From: Antilocapra americana
Lineage: Eukaryota; Chordata; Mammalia; Artiodactyla; Antilocapridae
Reading direction: 5' to 3'
Assembly: GCA_007570785.1 (NCBI GenBank)
Contig: ML660201.1
Location: 33,851,840 to 33,915,839 of the forward strand
DNA length: 64,000 nucleotides
Part shown: positions 26,760 to 38,899 of the stretch, one piece after another
Position numbering within the stretch: the stretch's first letter is position 1
Layout of the letters: each line of letters begins with the position of its first letter
Translations under genes and position numbers: made by a program
The notes under the pieces: model-generated
What the model saw: the letters and a program-made list of their open reading frames with translations, nothing else
Databases searched by the model: none
Told to the model about the DNA's origin: nothing

Positions 26760-27160
26760 GTTCAGTTGCTCAGTCCTGTCCAACTCTTTGCAACCTCATG
26801 GACTGTAGCACACCAGGCTTCCCTGTCCTTCACTGTCTCCTGGAGTTTGCTCAGATTCATGTCCATCGAGTTGGTGATGCTACTTAATCTCATTCTCTGC
26901 TGCCCCTTTCTCTTTTGGCCTCAGTCTTTCCCAGCATCAGGGTCTTTTCCAGTGAGTTGACTCTTCACATTAGGTGACCAAAGTATTGGAGCTTTAGCAT
27001 CAGTCCTTACAAAGAATATTCAGGGTTAATTTTCTTTAGAATTAACTAGTTTGACATCCTTGCAGTCCAAGGGACTCTCAAGAGTCTTCCCTAGCACCAT
27101 AATTCAGAAGCATCAGTTCTTCGGCACTCAGCCTTTTGTATGGTCCAACTCTCACATCCA
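26760..27160 (-). mobile_element. BovB 3' end, antisense
   Basis: 'ttcagttgctcagtcctgtcc', 'cccagcatcagggtcttttcc', 'gcagtccaagggactctcaag' and 'tcagttcttcggcactcagc' are the antisense of the BovB 3' region. The near-identical words taacaaatcct (26749-26759) and taacaattcct (27161-27171) are a probable target duplication with one change. Confidence 0.9.
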
Positions 27161-27589
27161 TAACAATTCCTAGGAACTTTCTCTATGACAATACGCTTTA
27201 AAAATGACAAATGCTTTACAAGTGACAAATAAGGGATGAAGACAATGAGAGTATGCCATCTTATTTCTCTGGCCCAGCACTGTCCTAAGGACTTTGTGTG
27301 TTAACACACTAAATACTCACCTTCCTGCTTAGTGAGGTAGATTCTACTATTATCCCCACGTTATAGCTGAGAGAACTGAGGCATGGAGCTGTCCAGGGTC
27401 TCATGGTGGAGGCACAGCTATAAAGGCCAGAGCTGGATGGCAGTCTGCAAAGCCAGTGCTCTTCGCCACCGCCCTCTCCTCCTTCTGGGTGTTTCCTCAG
27501 TGCTGCCCGCAAGCATGGGCAGGATGCTCTCAAATCCCCAGTGACCTAAAAGAAGCTCCCAGTCACCCCCCTGGCCTGGTCCCTGATGC

Positions 27590-27790
27590 TCTCCTCTTGC
27601 TCACTGTGCTCTAGCTCTTCTGTCACTTCTCAGAGCACCTGGAACTTTCTCTGGTACAAAATATTCTCATTCCTCTGCCTAGAATACTCCCCCCACCCCA
27701 CTCTTGGTTTGACTGGCTCCTTAGTTTCCTCTGTGTTGAACCCTCATTATCACCAACATAGGGCTCTCCGCCAGCACTCTGTCTAGGGAG
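27590..27790 (+). repeat. L2 relic
   Basis: 'attcctctgcctagaatact' with 'gactggctccttagtttcctc' resembles the sense L2 3' region. It is diverged and the edges are uncertain. Confidence 0.45.
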
Positions 27791-27794
27791 GGAC

Positions 27795-29149
27795 CAGCCT
27801 TTAATTCTGCATCTAAGCCTCGCGTTTCTTCCCTGCCTCCTAATGACTTGTAATAGCTGTAACGGTGTGTAATTCGGTCAGTCTGCTTTTTCTGTACGGT
27901 GGAATATTCCTGTGAGGTGCTGTCTGAAAGGGCCTTGTTCACAGTTGCACTCACAGAGCCCAGTAGCAGCAGGGCTTCAGCAAAAACCCTTTTGAAGAAA
28001 CCAAGTGAGTCTCTGGTTCCTGGCTGCCCTCTCTCTATCACAGGGAGCCGTTTTGCTTCTGTCTCCCATGGAGTCAAGTGTTTCCTGAGCAAATACTCCA
28101 GTGTGGTCTGCTTGGTGACTGGGGCTGATGGCTTCTGGAAAGCAGCACGGGGCCAGTGCGAGCCCAGAGCAAATGCCAGCAAGTCATCATCAACTGGTTC
28201 AAATTTTCTGCGCGTGTTTTCAGTTAGCCATCGGCTTTGTGGCCACACAGCCACCACAGTCCCCTGTGGAGCTGAGGAGGACTGAAAATTGACCCCACAT
28301 GTTTCAAACCGTGCTGCTTCCTGGTTTTCCCCTTCTCTACCTTTTATGCATCTATTACTGGGGTAAGTATATCAGGAAGTTAATGCACGAGTGAGCAGGT
28401 AGAAGGCTAGAGACTTCCAGTCTGAATCCATGTTTTGATCTTGATCAGGCTTATCCTGGTTGACCATACTGGGTCTGTCAGATCTGTCTGAGACTCGACT
28501 TAAGTCACTTCCGATCCACACTGGTTCAAAGGCTTGTTCCTCCCATAGTACTGTCCACTGGGAAAGCCAGAATTAGTCATGGCCTTCTCTGGAACCAGCT
28601 GGTCTTCGATTTCAGGGCCAGTCTCCCTGTGCGTCAGGAATGAGGAAGTGACCCACTCTCCCCTCCCCTCCCCCATAGCAGCTGATGAAGGAAATTGTTT
28701 GAAGTCTCTCTGGTACCATGGAAACAGGTGGCAGGCGCGTGCCTATGTCCACTTATGACCTGCTGGTCACTTGGGACCTGCTCGGTGGGCAGACCACCAA
28801 GGGAAGAAAGGAAGGTGCGCCCAGGGCTTGAGATTTCAAAGCTTCAAATGGTGGGAGGGAAGTAAGACAGCCAAGGGCTGGAGTTGAGGGAACTCCTGAA
28901 ACCCTCCGAGGGAAGGAGCAGGTTTGTTGAGAGGAGTTTAGAGAGAAAGCAACTTGATGATTCCCTGATTTGGGAGACGCCCAGCCTAGGGGAACACATT
29001 CTTCCCTCTTCAGAAAGTGGGTATGTCTGCCCTGCTTGGTGGTGAGGCTTAACCCCGCTGCTCCTGGAGTGTCAAGGACTAGTCCCCCTCAGTCTGTGAT
29101 CAGCTGCAGCTTCAAAATTAAAAGTGTTTGAGCAGCGTTTCTTCATGGA
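27795..29149. other. unique-looking intronic stretch
   Basis: No repeat or gene is recognised. Open frames of 178 codons (27721-28257, minus) and 128 codons (27899-28285, plus) overlap on opposite strands. Neither shows a domain I know, and the minus one starts outside this stretch in L2-like sequence. I regard both as chance frames. Confidence 0.5.
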
Positions 29150-29162
29150 GCTGAGTTTGTCC

Positions 29163-29379
29163 TGGTGGCTCGGATGGTAAAGAATCTGTCCGCAATGCAG
29201 GAGACCTGGGTTCAATCCCTGAGTCCAGGAGAGCCCCTGGAGAACAGAATGGCTACCCATTCCTGTATTCTTGCCTGGTGAATTCCATGGACAGAAGAGC
29301 CTGGTGGGCTACAGTCCATGGGGTTGCAAAGAGTCAGACCCAGCTGAGCAACTAACACTTGGCACACTTTCTCCATTGG
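29163..29379 (+). repeat. Bov-tA SINE with clear target duplication
   Basis: A sense Bov-tA ('ggtggctcggatggtaaaga', 'tggggttgcaaagagtcaga') is bounded by gctgagtttgtcc at 29150-29162 and 29380-29392. The similarity of the flanks extends further left with about three mismatches. The insertion is at the edge of a DNA transposon relic. Confidence 0.92.
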
Positions 29380-29580
29380 GCTGAGTTTGTCCCCCAGGGT
29401 GTATTTGGCATTGTCTGGACATGGTTCGAGTTGTCGAAAGTGGAGTGGGGAGTGTGCTATAGGCATCTAGTGCTTAACCTCCCACAATGGATAGGGCAGC
29501 CCCCCACCCCCACCCCAGCACAGAGGATCATTCTGCCCCCGATGCAAATACTGCCAAGGTTGAGAAACCCTGGATCAGTG
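29380..29580 (-). repeat. hAT-type DNA transposon relic
   Basis: 'gtcccccagggtgtatttgg', 'cattgtctggacatggttcg' and 'actgccaaggttgagaaacc' follow the same family as at 19575. Confidence 0.6.
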
Positions 29581-30189
29581 TCTCTGAGGGCACGGGCTTT
29601 TCTGGAGTAGAAGCGCCTGTAGTTGCGAAGGAGGATTGCCCTTGAAGCGCTGTCACAAGTCAGGCAGTGCTTCTCTAACCCTCAAGGGCATGAGAATTGT
29701 CACCAGAGGGTCTTGTGCAAATGCAGATTCCAAGTCTACAAGTCTGGATTGGCTGCCATCGCCCCTGGTCTGCAGATCACATTTGGAAGAGCAAGCGGTT
29801 TTGAGTGCACTCATAATCCCCCCTCCTTCCCTTCTCACTCTCCCCGTTTCTCCATCCCTGCTCCCCCAGCCTGCCCTGTCATACTCTGTTCAAACCAGGC
29901 TGTACCTGTCACTTGGGAACATGTGGTGATGGTTAAACCTTGCTGCCCAGATGACAGAGTCTCTCTAGCAGTTGCCAGTTTGAGGTTCAGGGTGTCAGTG
30001 AAGTCAGTTGACTTAGTTGGAAAAAAAGAACCCAAGAGACCTGAGCAGACTACCCCCCAACACACACACTTAAGTAAGCGGGTACCCCAAAGGCATTTTT
30101 TTGCATGGTCTCAGACACTTAGCCTGGACAGAGCCCTTGACTTTGGGGATGCTCACACATGATGCAACTTCCCAGACTTTCCTGTTTTA

Positions 30190-30415
30190 AACCAGAGGTT
30201 GAGAATGTTTCCAGAAAGGGTCAGATAATAAGTATTATAAGCTTTGCAGGTCACGTAGTCCCAGTCACAGTGACTCACTCCTGCCATTCTAACAAGGAAG
30301 CAGCCATAGACAGCATGCAAATGAATAAGTGTAGTTGGTTCCCAATAAATCTTTATTTACAAAAATAAGTACATAGTGAGCTGGATTTAGCCCCTGAGCC
30401 ATAATTTGCAAATCC
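30190..30415 (+). repeat. DNA transposon relic
   Basis: 'cagaaagggtcagataataag', 'agctttgcaggtcacgtag', 'agcagccatagacagcatgc' and 'cccaataaatctttatttac' match a common mammalian hAT-like relic of the 'gctttgcaggcca' type. The exact family is not resolved. Confidence 0.6.
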
Positions 30416-31417
30416 CTATTCTAAACAATTCCTTTTTCTTCACGTGTCTCCTTTACAGAAAAAGAAGGAAGAAAAAAAATCTGGAAAACCTATATCACCA
30501 GTATGGGTTCTAAATAGAGGGAAAAAAATGAGTAGATATTCTTTCTTTTACTGCATCAAAATGTGAATGCATCCTTCAAGTGGGCAGAACCATAATTTTC
30601 TGCCTGTGCCAGTTTTGTGTTTGTGGTTTTGTTTTCATTTTGTTTTTGCTGGGGTTGAGAGGGATTAGAAAAGGCAATAAATAAGGAACAGCGACAGGTA
30701 CCAAAAGAACTGCCAGTGCGTTTAAGTCTGCATTTTCTTTTCTCTGCGCTTCAGCGAATACTTTCTGCCCTTAGGATCAGTGGAGGGAGGGTGTACCACA
30801 AAGATTGCCTTTCTCTTCCGCCAGACCCAAAGCTTTCTTTGAAGGTATTGATTTTTTGCATCGTCACTGGCTGCTGTTAAGACCTCCTGTTTGCAGTGAG
30901 GAGGCATTGCTTGGGCAGAAATGCTTGAGTGTTGCTTAAAGCGCCCTGGCTGCATTTTCCAGCTGACAGTTTAACCGCAGGGAACCGCAGGCTAAATTCA
31001 ATACTGACCTCTCTTTGTTGGGGCACATCCTGTGGGACCTGAGGGAAACCCACAGCCCCTGTGGTGTGTGGACGTTTCTTTTGCTCCTGGCCACGCTCAC
31101 CCCCAGGGATAAGGATAAATCGTGGTGTTTAACTCCCCAGTCTCCACCTAGAGCTTCTCACAAAGGCCGCTTTATTTGAAGAAGAGAAAACCCTCTCTGT
31201 CTGTTAATAAGACGGGGTGCCGCTGGAGGGGAAAGCAACTTGGCATCTGTGTCTCAGACTGTCTGGTGGGATCTTCTGCCAGGGTCTCCAGGACGTGCTG
31301 GGCCCCTGACAATGCCAGTGTTAAGTGTGGGGTCAGACCGTGGGTTTCCGCTGGAGCTCTGGGGAACTCTGTGTGCAGTTTCTACCTCCTGTACACATAC
31401 ACATAGCTGGGCTCATT

Positions 31418-31441
31418 CACACACACACGCACACACACACA
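31418..31441. repeat. (CA)n microsatellite
   Basis: A short CA repeat, interrupted once by CG. An A13 run follows at about 31460. Confidence 0.85.
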
Positions 31442-31544
31442 GTCATGGCTTGGGCAGCAAAAAAAAAAAAAAAGAAGTACATTTATTGCAAGAGAGCTAA
31501 GGGGCATCAAGAGCCCCATTCAAGTAGATTGTATTGATGTGCTT

Positions 31545-31811
31545 TAAAAAAAAATTTTTTTTTCCTTCTTTTTAAAGCTATTTTTAACGTTATATTTGAC
31601 TGCACTGGGCCTTTGTTGTGATGCACGGGCTTCTCATTGCAGTGGCTTCTCCTGTGGTAGAACATGGGCTGTGGGGCACGTGGGCTTGGTAGCTGTGGCA
31701 CCCAGGCTCAGTTGCCCCGGGGCATGTGGCATCTTCCCAGAGCAGAGGTCGAACCTGTGTCCTCTGCATTGGCAAGTGGACTCGTGACCATCGGACCACC
31801 AGAGGAGTCCT
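31545..31811 (-). repeat. long CHR-type SINE, antisense
   Basis: An A/T-rich start, then 'cacgggcttctcattgcagtg', 'gggcacgtgggcttggtagc' and 'accatcggaccaccagagga'. Same subfamily as 25906-26190. Confidence 0.82.
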
Positions 31812-32729
31812 GATGGGCCTTGTTCTGACACTGAGTCTCATGCTACATGGAGAGTGTGCGCTCCTTCATGGGGAACTTTTAGGCCTTGTTTACTTTCTTC
31901 CTATGTGTCGAAAACCAGGTACTGAGATCGGGGCTAGAAAACAGGAACCACCTCTGGCCCTCCTGATGCTATTTTTAGGCTTGTCATATAGAGATGGATA
32001 GGGAATCAAAACTACACAAATTGATGGCAGTTGTGATAAGGCTTAAAAATGACATTTTTCTCAACTAGTCATCACCACAGCTTGTGAACTCAGATACTGT
32101 GTTGTTTATGCCCATTTTACAGATGCATCTCAAGAGGTCTCAAAAGTTGACCCAAGTCCCCTCTCCAGTTCTGCTCAGAGTTGGTTCTAGAGTTCCCTCT
32201 TCATTGAAATATGAATCTATTCACACACAGGACAGTCTCAGAAATGCATGCCTTTGGGGCTTATAAGAGGCAGGTTCTGGAAAACAGCATACAACATTTG
32301 CTAGGTTTTTTTTTTCCTGACCCTAATTTCATTCCAGAGCTTGAGTCGAAAGCCCAGCAAAAAACATCACACCCTCCTCTATAGCTTTTGTTTCTCAGTG
32401 TGATTTTTGAAGAATTTTTCTTTCCTTCCTTAGGTTTATCTGCTCAGGCTAGTCATTCATCATCTTGCATTGCTCTCCTCTCCTCTCCGCCTTCAGATTG
32501 GGGAGGTTCTGGAAGTGATTAGGCTGTTGTAAATCAGCTTTTATGATGTGTACATCACCAATAAGCAGTGCAGAAAGTAGGAGTCAGAGAACTCCACTCC
32601 TCTTGCCCTGATGATTATCCCAGTAATGAAATTTAAAAAAAAAAAAAGTGACTGCAAAGTATGATGCTTGGCAGAGTAGTTTCTCAGTAGGTATAGCCAG
32701 TGTTTAAATTGGGCTCTTTAATGAGAACA

Positions 32730-33060
32730 CTGCGTTATTTTTACACCATTTTATTGAGTTATAATGCACATAATGTAAAGCAAACTAACATTTAAACTGC
32801 ACTTCAAGACATTTTTACATGTGCATTCTTTTATAATCATCACCCAGATCTAGGTGGAGAGCACTCCTGTACCTAGAACACCTCCCTTGTGCCCCGCCCA
32901 TTCTCCTGACCTCTTCACCACAGACAGCCTCAGCCTCCTCTTGAACTTCACGTAAATGGAATTGTACTGCATGGACCCTTGTGTCTGTGGGCATTTTCTA
33001 TGAGATTCATTCATGTTGTCCAATGTAGATATTCATTCTCAGTGTGTAATATTCTATTAT
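32730..33060 (-). repeat. L1 relic, antisense
   Basis: 'ccattttattgagttataatgc', 'taatcatcacccagatctagg' and 'cttcacgtaaatggaattgta' follow the antisense of an old L1. Confidence 0.6.
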
Positions 33061-33475
33061 AGCATGGTCTTTCGACTGGGGTAGTATTGACATTGGGGGC
33101 TGGATAATTCCTGGCTGTGGGGACTGTCCTATGCGTTATAGGGTGTTCAGCAGCATCTCTCTGGCCTCTACCCACTAAATACTAGTAGTGTCCCCTGCTG
33201 CTGCTGCTGCTAAGTCACTTCAGTCATGTTCAACTCTCAGCAGTCCCACAGACTGTAGCCCGCCAGGCTCCTTTGTCCATGGGATTCTCCAGACAAGAAT
33301 ACTGGAGTGGGTTGCCATGCCCTCCTCCAGGGGATCTTCCTGATCCAGGGATCAAACCTGAGTTTCTTATGTCTCCTGCACTGGCAGGAGGTTCTTTACT
33401 ATTAGTGCACCTGGGAAGCCCCAGTAGTGTCCCCTATCCCTAGTAATTTCCCCTAGCGTTGAAAACCATTGCATC
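33060..33475 (+). repeat. hAT-type relic split by a Bov-tA SINE
   Basis: 'tattgacattgggggctgga', 'gtggggactgtcctatgcgt' and 'gcatctctctggcctctacc' lead up to 33196. After the SINE the element resumes with 'cccctagcgttgaaaaccat'. Confidence 0.7.
33197..33422 (-). repeat. Bov-tA SINE, antisense, with 13-bp target duplication
   Basis: The (GCT)n start is the antisense tail. Then follow 'gactgtagcccgccaggctcc', 'gaatactggagtgggttgcc' and 'ctgcactggcaggaggttct'. agtagtgtcccct is repeated exactly at 33184-33196 and 33423-33435. Confidence 0.93.
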
Positions 33476-33479
33476 ATAT

Positions 33480-34900
33480 CACTATACTAGAATTTTAAGA
33501 AACTTTTTATACGGAAATAACCTCAAACTTGCTGGGTAGCTGCAAAAATAGAATAAACAATACCCATAATGTATTTACCTAGATTCACCTATTGTTAATA
33601 GTTAACCCATTTGGTTTATTATTTGCACTCTCTTGCACACACACATATACACACACATACACACAATGTATTTCTGAACCACCTGATAACAAGTTGCATC
33701 TATCTTGGCCATTTACTACCATATACTTCCATGTGTATATCCCAAGAATAAGTTTCTTCTCGAACATGATCCCAATTATCAGTTAACCACAAAAAATTTA
33801 ATATAATGCATCAATCAGTTAGCCCTGTGTCCCAATTTTTGCCATATAGGAGAAATTATCCGTTAGTGTGTTTATTTTTGCTTCAGTGCAGATTCCAGTC
33901 CAGGATTAGGGATTGTGTATAGTTGCTGTGGTTCCTTAAGATCCTTTAGTCTAGAACGTTGACTCAGTCTTTGTCTTTTATGATACTGGATTTTCTTAAA
34001 AAAAAAAAAAAACACAGTGCCTTTTCTTCTTCATGAAATAGTCCTCATTTGAGTCTTGGCTGGTCTTTGCTTCTGAATCCATTCAGGGTGTGTGCATTCT
34101 TGACGGAAGCACTGTGCAGCAGTAGTGTGCCTCCTTTGACCACCCCATCTCGAGGGGCATGATGTTGGTAGAAACTCATTGGTGATGGAGGTAGTCAAGA
34201 GTGTTGCCTGATTTCTCCTCTGCCGAGTTACTAAATTTTGCCTTACAAAGGATAAGCAATATGTGGAGAAACATTAATACCATGCCAGTATCCTGCTCCC
34301 CAATCAAAATTTACCACCCAAGTTGAGCACATTTCACATCATGCATGAGCCAGTCTTTACCTATAGTAGTTAGACAGTGATGATCTTCTGGATCCAATGC
34401 TCTTTCTATATGTGCACTCCATTTCTGTTGTACACATAACTCACTGTTCCCCCTATTTATTTATTGGTGTTTTTATTTATTATCAGTATGGATTCAGGAA
34501 TTCTAATTTTTCCTGTGGTTTATAAATCAGTACTGTTTTAATGCTCAAATTGCTCAGCTTTGGCTGGTGGGATCCCCTTGAAGTTGGGACCTGTGTTCTT
34601 CTGAAAACCAGCCCCCTTCATTTTTGAATCTTAAACACTTCCTTTTAGCACGTAACAAGATGTTCCACACTAATCTTTGTCCTTCCTTCCTCCAGTCCTG
34701 GAATTAGCCATTTCTCCAAAACAGCCCTGTCTAAATCCTTATAATGGGGAATGGTAGAAAATACCACAATTTATTTATCTTTTCTCCTGTTAACTGACAT
34801 TTAAATTGTTTCCAGTTTTGGACTAATATAAGGAAAACTTCACTGAATACCCTTGTGCATTTTTTGGACCCATAAATTGATTTCTGTTGTGTATGTAATC
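33480..34900 (-). repeat. old L1-like relics, antisense
   Basis: Several blocks suggest antisense old LINE sequence: 'ggaaataacctcaaacttgc', 'ttgttaatagttaacccatt', 'taggagaaattatccgttag' and 'taaattgtttccagttttgg'. A CA/TACA repeat lies at 33635-33665. Boundaries between fragments are not resolved. Confidence 0.4.
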
Positions 34901-34914
34901 AAGAGTGGCAGTGG

Positions 34915-35130
34915 AAAGTCACAGAACAACAAGGACAGGGAACTGTATTCAGTATCTTATATTGGAAAACAATTATATATTGGAATATATAATTTATATA
35001 TTTGTATATATGGGTGAAGAGTCTAGAAAGAATTTATATATATATATATGAAACAATATTTAACTGAATCACTTTGCTGAACACCTGAATCATTGTAAAT
35101 CAATTATACTATAAATTAATAAACAAATAG
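34915..35130 (+). repeat. L1 3'-end fragment
   Basis: 'aaggacagggaactgtattc', 'cttatattggaaaacaatta' and 'gaatcactttgctgaacacc' followed by 'caattatactataaatta' are the ungulate L1 3' UTR in sense orientation. Confidence 0.65.
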
Positions 35131-35282
35131 AAAGCATAGAATCTCCATTCTGGTTATATACAATTCAACAGAAATGAGTACACTAAGATCACCCAAAACA
35201 GTAACACAACTATTCAAAGCAACTTATTCATAATTCATACACACACACACACACACATATATAGGTATGTATATTTAGTTTT

Positions 35283-35498
35283 GGGCTTCCCGGGTGGCTC
35301 AGTGGTAAAGAATCTGCCTGCCAATGCAAGAGATGCAGGTTTGATCCCTGGGTTGGCAGGATCCCCTGGAGAAGGAAAGTGACAACCCACTCCAGTATTC
35401 CTGCCTGGGAAATACCATGGACAGAAGAGCTTGGTGGGCTATAGTCAATAGTGTCACAAAAGAGTTGGACAGGACTTTGCAACTAAAATAACAACAGC
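35283..35498 (+). repeat. Bov-tA SINE (first of a pair)
   Basis: Sense Bov-tA from gggcttcccgggtggctcag to 'aggactttgcaactaaaata'. Near-identical flanks atatttagtttt (35271-35282) and atatttagcttt (35499-35510) are the target duplication. A CA repeat (35239-35260) lies just upstream. Confidence 0.9.
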
Positions 35499-35519
35499 AT
35501 ATTTAGCTTTAGTAGATAT

Positions 35520-35738
35520 GCTTCCCAGGTGGTGCTAGTGGTAAAGAACCTAACTGCCAGTGCAGTAGACTTGAGAGATGTGGGTTTGATCCCTGGGTTG
35601 GGAAGATCCCCTGGAGAAGGAAATAGCAATCCACTACCGTATTCTTGCCTGGGAATCCAATGGACAGAGGAGCCTGACAGGCTGCAGTCCTTGGGGTCGC
35701 AAAGAGTTGGACGTGACTGAGCACACACACGCACACAC
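35520..35738 (+). repeat. Bov-tA SINE (second of a pair)
   Basis: A second sense copy starts 'gcttcccaggtggtgctagt' and ends 'gttggacgtgactgagcaca' with a short CA tail. It inserted about 20 bp downstream of the first. agatat occurs at both edges. Confidence 0.9.
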
Positions 35739-36830
35739 AGATATTGCTAAGTAGTATTTCACAGTGCTCATAACATTAGTTTTGTGAGGGGATAGAAGGT
35801 CACTGGCCCCAGTAGGTGGGGAGGAATCATCAGTGGCAGGGGTTATAATGGGCCAGTGCAATTCAAAGACACATCACCTGTGACCAGAAACGGCAAAATT
35901 GCTGTTCTTTTTCACTGATAATGATTAAGGGATGCTGAAATTTTGCCACCTGGTCCATTCGTAAACTGCTTTTTTAGAAAGAGTGCTGTTTTTAAATGGA
36001 CAAAATGGAAGTCACTGAAGTCAAGAATCCTCCTACCTTCAAAATACTTGTAGTGTCAGTGACGGCAGTGACAGCACTGCCAGGGTTGCAGGGCTCCTGC
36101 TGTTCCAGAGCGTCAGCATCACAGCGTGCCCCTGTCCCCACCCCCAGAGTCCCACTGACATCTCGGACTGCTAGGTGCCTGTTTGGAATCCTGGAACAGT
36201 CATCTGCTTCACAGGCTGGGAGGGTAAATATCCCTCTGTCTACTTTCAGGGAGTCAGCTGGTTTTCAAGGTATCTGGGGTAGAGGCCAGGGGACAGCAGG
36301 CAGACCAGGAAATTACTGGAGGCTATAAAGGTGGAAGTGGGGTGGTCCAGAACTGTGGGACTGGGCTCTAGGCTCGGTGTTGCTAGGAAGTACTTGGGCA
36401 TGGCCCTGCCGCTGGAGCTTAAAGGCTCTTTGTCCAGAATGCCTTCAGTAGAGCTTATAGATAATCATTAGAACCAAAGCGGTGATTGAAGCACTTTGAA
36501 AAGTGAAATTCTGAAGAGGAAACATTGTATATAAGATACAGGGGTGGGCTCCTAAGTAATTTTGATGAAACTTTGGAGGCATGACTAGTCAAAAAAAAAA
36601 AAATCTTGGATGCTTTTTAACCAGGTGCCCCCTCTCAGTGGACGCTGGCCCACTGTGGAGTGGGGAGAGCCCTCCCGCATACTTTCTGAGCAAGCTTTTG
36701 TGCAGAGAACAACTGTGCGGTGGTTTGCAGCCACCGTTGTTAGATGACAGTTTTGGTGACGCAGGGCGACTGAATCCTCGTCGCTGCACGTTTGTATTAA
36801 CCTCCGTGAACCTCTCCTCTGTCCCTTCAG
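35739..36830. other. PRICKLE2: intron end upstream of the last exon
   Basis: No repeat family recognised apart from an A13 run at about 36591-36603. The acceptor is preceded by a good pyrimidine tract (cctctcctctgtcccttcag). The reading frame of the last exon stays open upstream to 36581 by chance. Confidence 0.6.
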
Positions 36831-37705
36831 GCCTCTCGGCGGATGGTGGTGCCAAGCGCCAGGAGCACCTCTCTCGGTTTTCCATGCCCGATCTCAGCAA
36901 AGACTCTGGGATGAATGTATCCGAGAAGCTGAGCAACATGGGCACGCTGAACTCGTCCATGCAGTTCCGCAGCGCCGAGTCGGTTCGCAGCCTGCTGTCC
37001 GCCCAGCAATACCAGGAGATGGAGGGCAACCTCCACCCGCTCAGCACCCCAATCAGGTACAGAGACCTGCAGGCGCACGGAAGGATGCATCAGAGCTTTG
37101 ATTTCGATGCGGGGATGGCGGGCAGCAAGCTGCCGGGGGCGGAGGGCGTGAGGATCCAGCCCATGAGCGAGCGCACGCGGAGGAGAGCCACTTCGCGCGA
37201 CGACAACCGCCGCTTCCGGCCCCACCGGTCCCGGCGATCCCGACGCTCTCGCTCTGACAATGCCCTCCACCTGGCCGGCGAGCGCGAGGCCCTCTCTCAG
37301 CTAAAGGAGAGACCCCCCCTGAGAGCCAGGGAGGACTATGATCAGTTCGTGCGCCAGCGGAGCTTCCAGGAAACCCTGGGCCAGGGGTCCCGGCGGGACC
37401 TGTATGGCCGCTGCCCCCGGACCGTGTCAGACCTGGCTCTGCAGAACGCCTTTGGGGAGCGCTGGGGCCCCTACTTCGCCGAGTATGATTGGTGTTCCAC
37501 CTGCTCCTCCTCCTCCGAGTCTGACAACGAAGGCTATTTCCTAGGAGAACCCATCCCCCAGCCCGCCCACCTGCGATATGTCACCAGTGATGAATTACTG
37601 CACAAATACAGCTCCTACGGCCTCCCCAAGTCTTCCACACTAGGTGGCAGGGGACAGTTGCACAGCAGGAAAAGACAGAAGAGCAAAAACTGTATCATTT
37701 CTTAA
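36831..37705 (+). CDS. PRICKLE2: PRICKLE2 last coding exon with CaaX terminus
   Basis: This 875-bp exon completes a codon from 1573 (G|GC) and encodes 291 residues to TAA at 37703-37705. It holds the Prickle-specific C-terminal region: [40 protein letters not shown], a strongly basic Arg/Ser stretch ([20 protein letters not shown] and onward, about 37178-37257), [20 protein letters not shown], and the serine/acidic [20 protein letters not shown]. The chain ends in a basic run and the CaaX box CIIS ([13 protein letters not shown]); Prickle proteins are known to be farnesylated there, which places them on membranes. With the 698-1573 exon it gives 583 residues, about two thirds of the roughly 840-residue family length, so the PET domain and LIM1-2 lie upstream of the window. 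No frameshift or internal stop is seen. Confidence 0.97.
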
Positions 37706-38020
37706 TCCGATGGGGGGTCAGGGAGTGGGGGAAGATGGGAACTAAGAATGTAGATTCAGAAACTTGCACTGTTGGAAATTTTAAAGCGCTTTGAGGGTGG
37801 GGGTTTCCAGGGAGAGATGAGAGGAGCTCTCCCTTGATCGAGGCAAGGTTACCTATTGACTCCATAGGTAGTCACAGTTCTTGGCATGTTGAACATTATT
37901 TGCACATTTCACTTTGGAAACGCTGTAGACTCAGCGGAGGCCAGGGTTGGTCACCTCCTTCTCTGACCCTCTGTGTTGAGTTGCCACTGGCAAGATGGCA
38001 AAATTGTTTCCTGCTCGCTT

Positions 38021-38058
38021 ATATATATATACATACACACACACACATATATATATAG
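38021..38058. repeat. (TA)n(CA)n(TA)n microsatellite in the 3' UTR
   Basis: Alternating purine-pyrimidine sequence: a TA run, then a CA block, then a TA run. It is the main simple repeat of the UTR and probably length-variable. Confidence 0.85.
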
Positions 38059-38899
38059 CCTCTCTGGTTTTCTTCCTTTTAGGACCCTTTTTCCAGTAAG
38101 TAATTTGTTTATTAGCCAGGACCCCACACTAAGTTATTTACATGTCCATTGTAAATGCAATGTAAATGAGAGTTCTGATAAAATATTTTTGTATTTTGTA
38201 ATATCAAAGGAATTTCTATATGGTAGGACTCAGTGGAGCCTTGCATGCACGTCTAGCATTGTCTTTTGAGTAGTATTACAAGGTGGTCCAGGACCATCTT
38301 TTTTTTTTTTTTTTTCTTTTTTCTATACAAATTTGTTACATGTCAGTGAGACCTTTTTCAAAGGATTTTATTCAATTTGGCTTTTTGTGGCTAAAAAAAA
38401 AAAAATTACCTGTTACACCCAAAGCATTTGATGCTCTATCCATCTTAAGGAGCCATCCTTAAGTCTGCTCCCACCCTCAGTAGAATCTCTTCTCTACAAA
38501 GTGATAGTAATTTTTTTTTTAATTTATAATTGCCAACGTAACTTCTGCCAATTAGGAAAACCAACCAGTGTCGGTAGAGTTCCGTGAGAAATGCCATCCC
38601 CGCTGGGAACACTGACGTTGTTCACCATTGATCTGTCCTGTGGGGGAAACAAAAGTGACTGTGAGTGGTGCCGTTGTGTGACGTCAGCATGACATTGTTT
38701 TGAGTGTGCATTATTTCCTGGTGCTCGTTTCCTGGATTGTATTATCCGCTTTCCTTTACCAAGGCAGACAGAACAGCTGCCTTAGCCTGACAACCGGTTG
38801 TCCTCAGCGCAAATGAACTTCAGCTTTGGGAAATTCAGGCCAGAAAGGCTCCGAGGGGCTCTGGGAGTGACAGTGCGTTCTAGGTCATAGGTCATGCGT

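Noticed and set aside
27721..28257. 178-codon minus-strand frame in the intron
   Set aside because: No recognisable domain; its 3' part overlaps L2-like sequence and a plus-strand frame overlaps it. Chance frame.
29623..30162. 179-codon plus-strand frame
   Set aside because: Begins in MER5-like and other repeat-like sequence with no domain; low-complexity Pro/Ser content suggests chance.
36581..36830. Upstream extension of the last exon frame
   Set aside because: Open by chance through intron sequence; the phase and the SNATG-LSADGG junction place the exon start at 36831.
36827..37270. 147-codon minus-strand frame over the last exon
   Set aside because: Shadow of the GC-rich PRICKLE2 coding exon. 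It was useful only because a related minus-strand reading at 38938-39171 drew attention to the exon copy.
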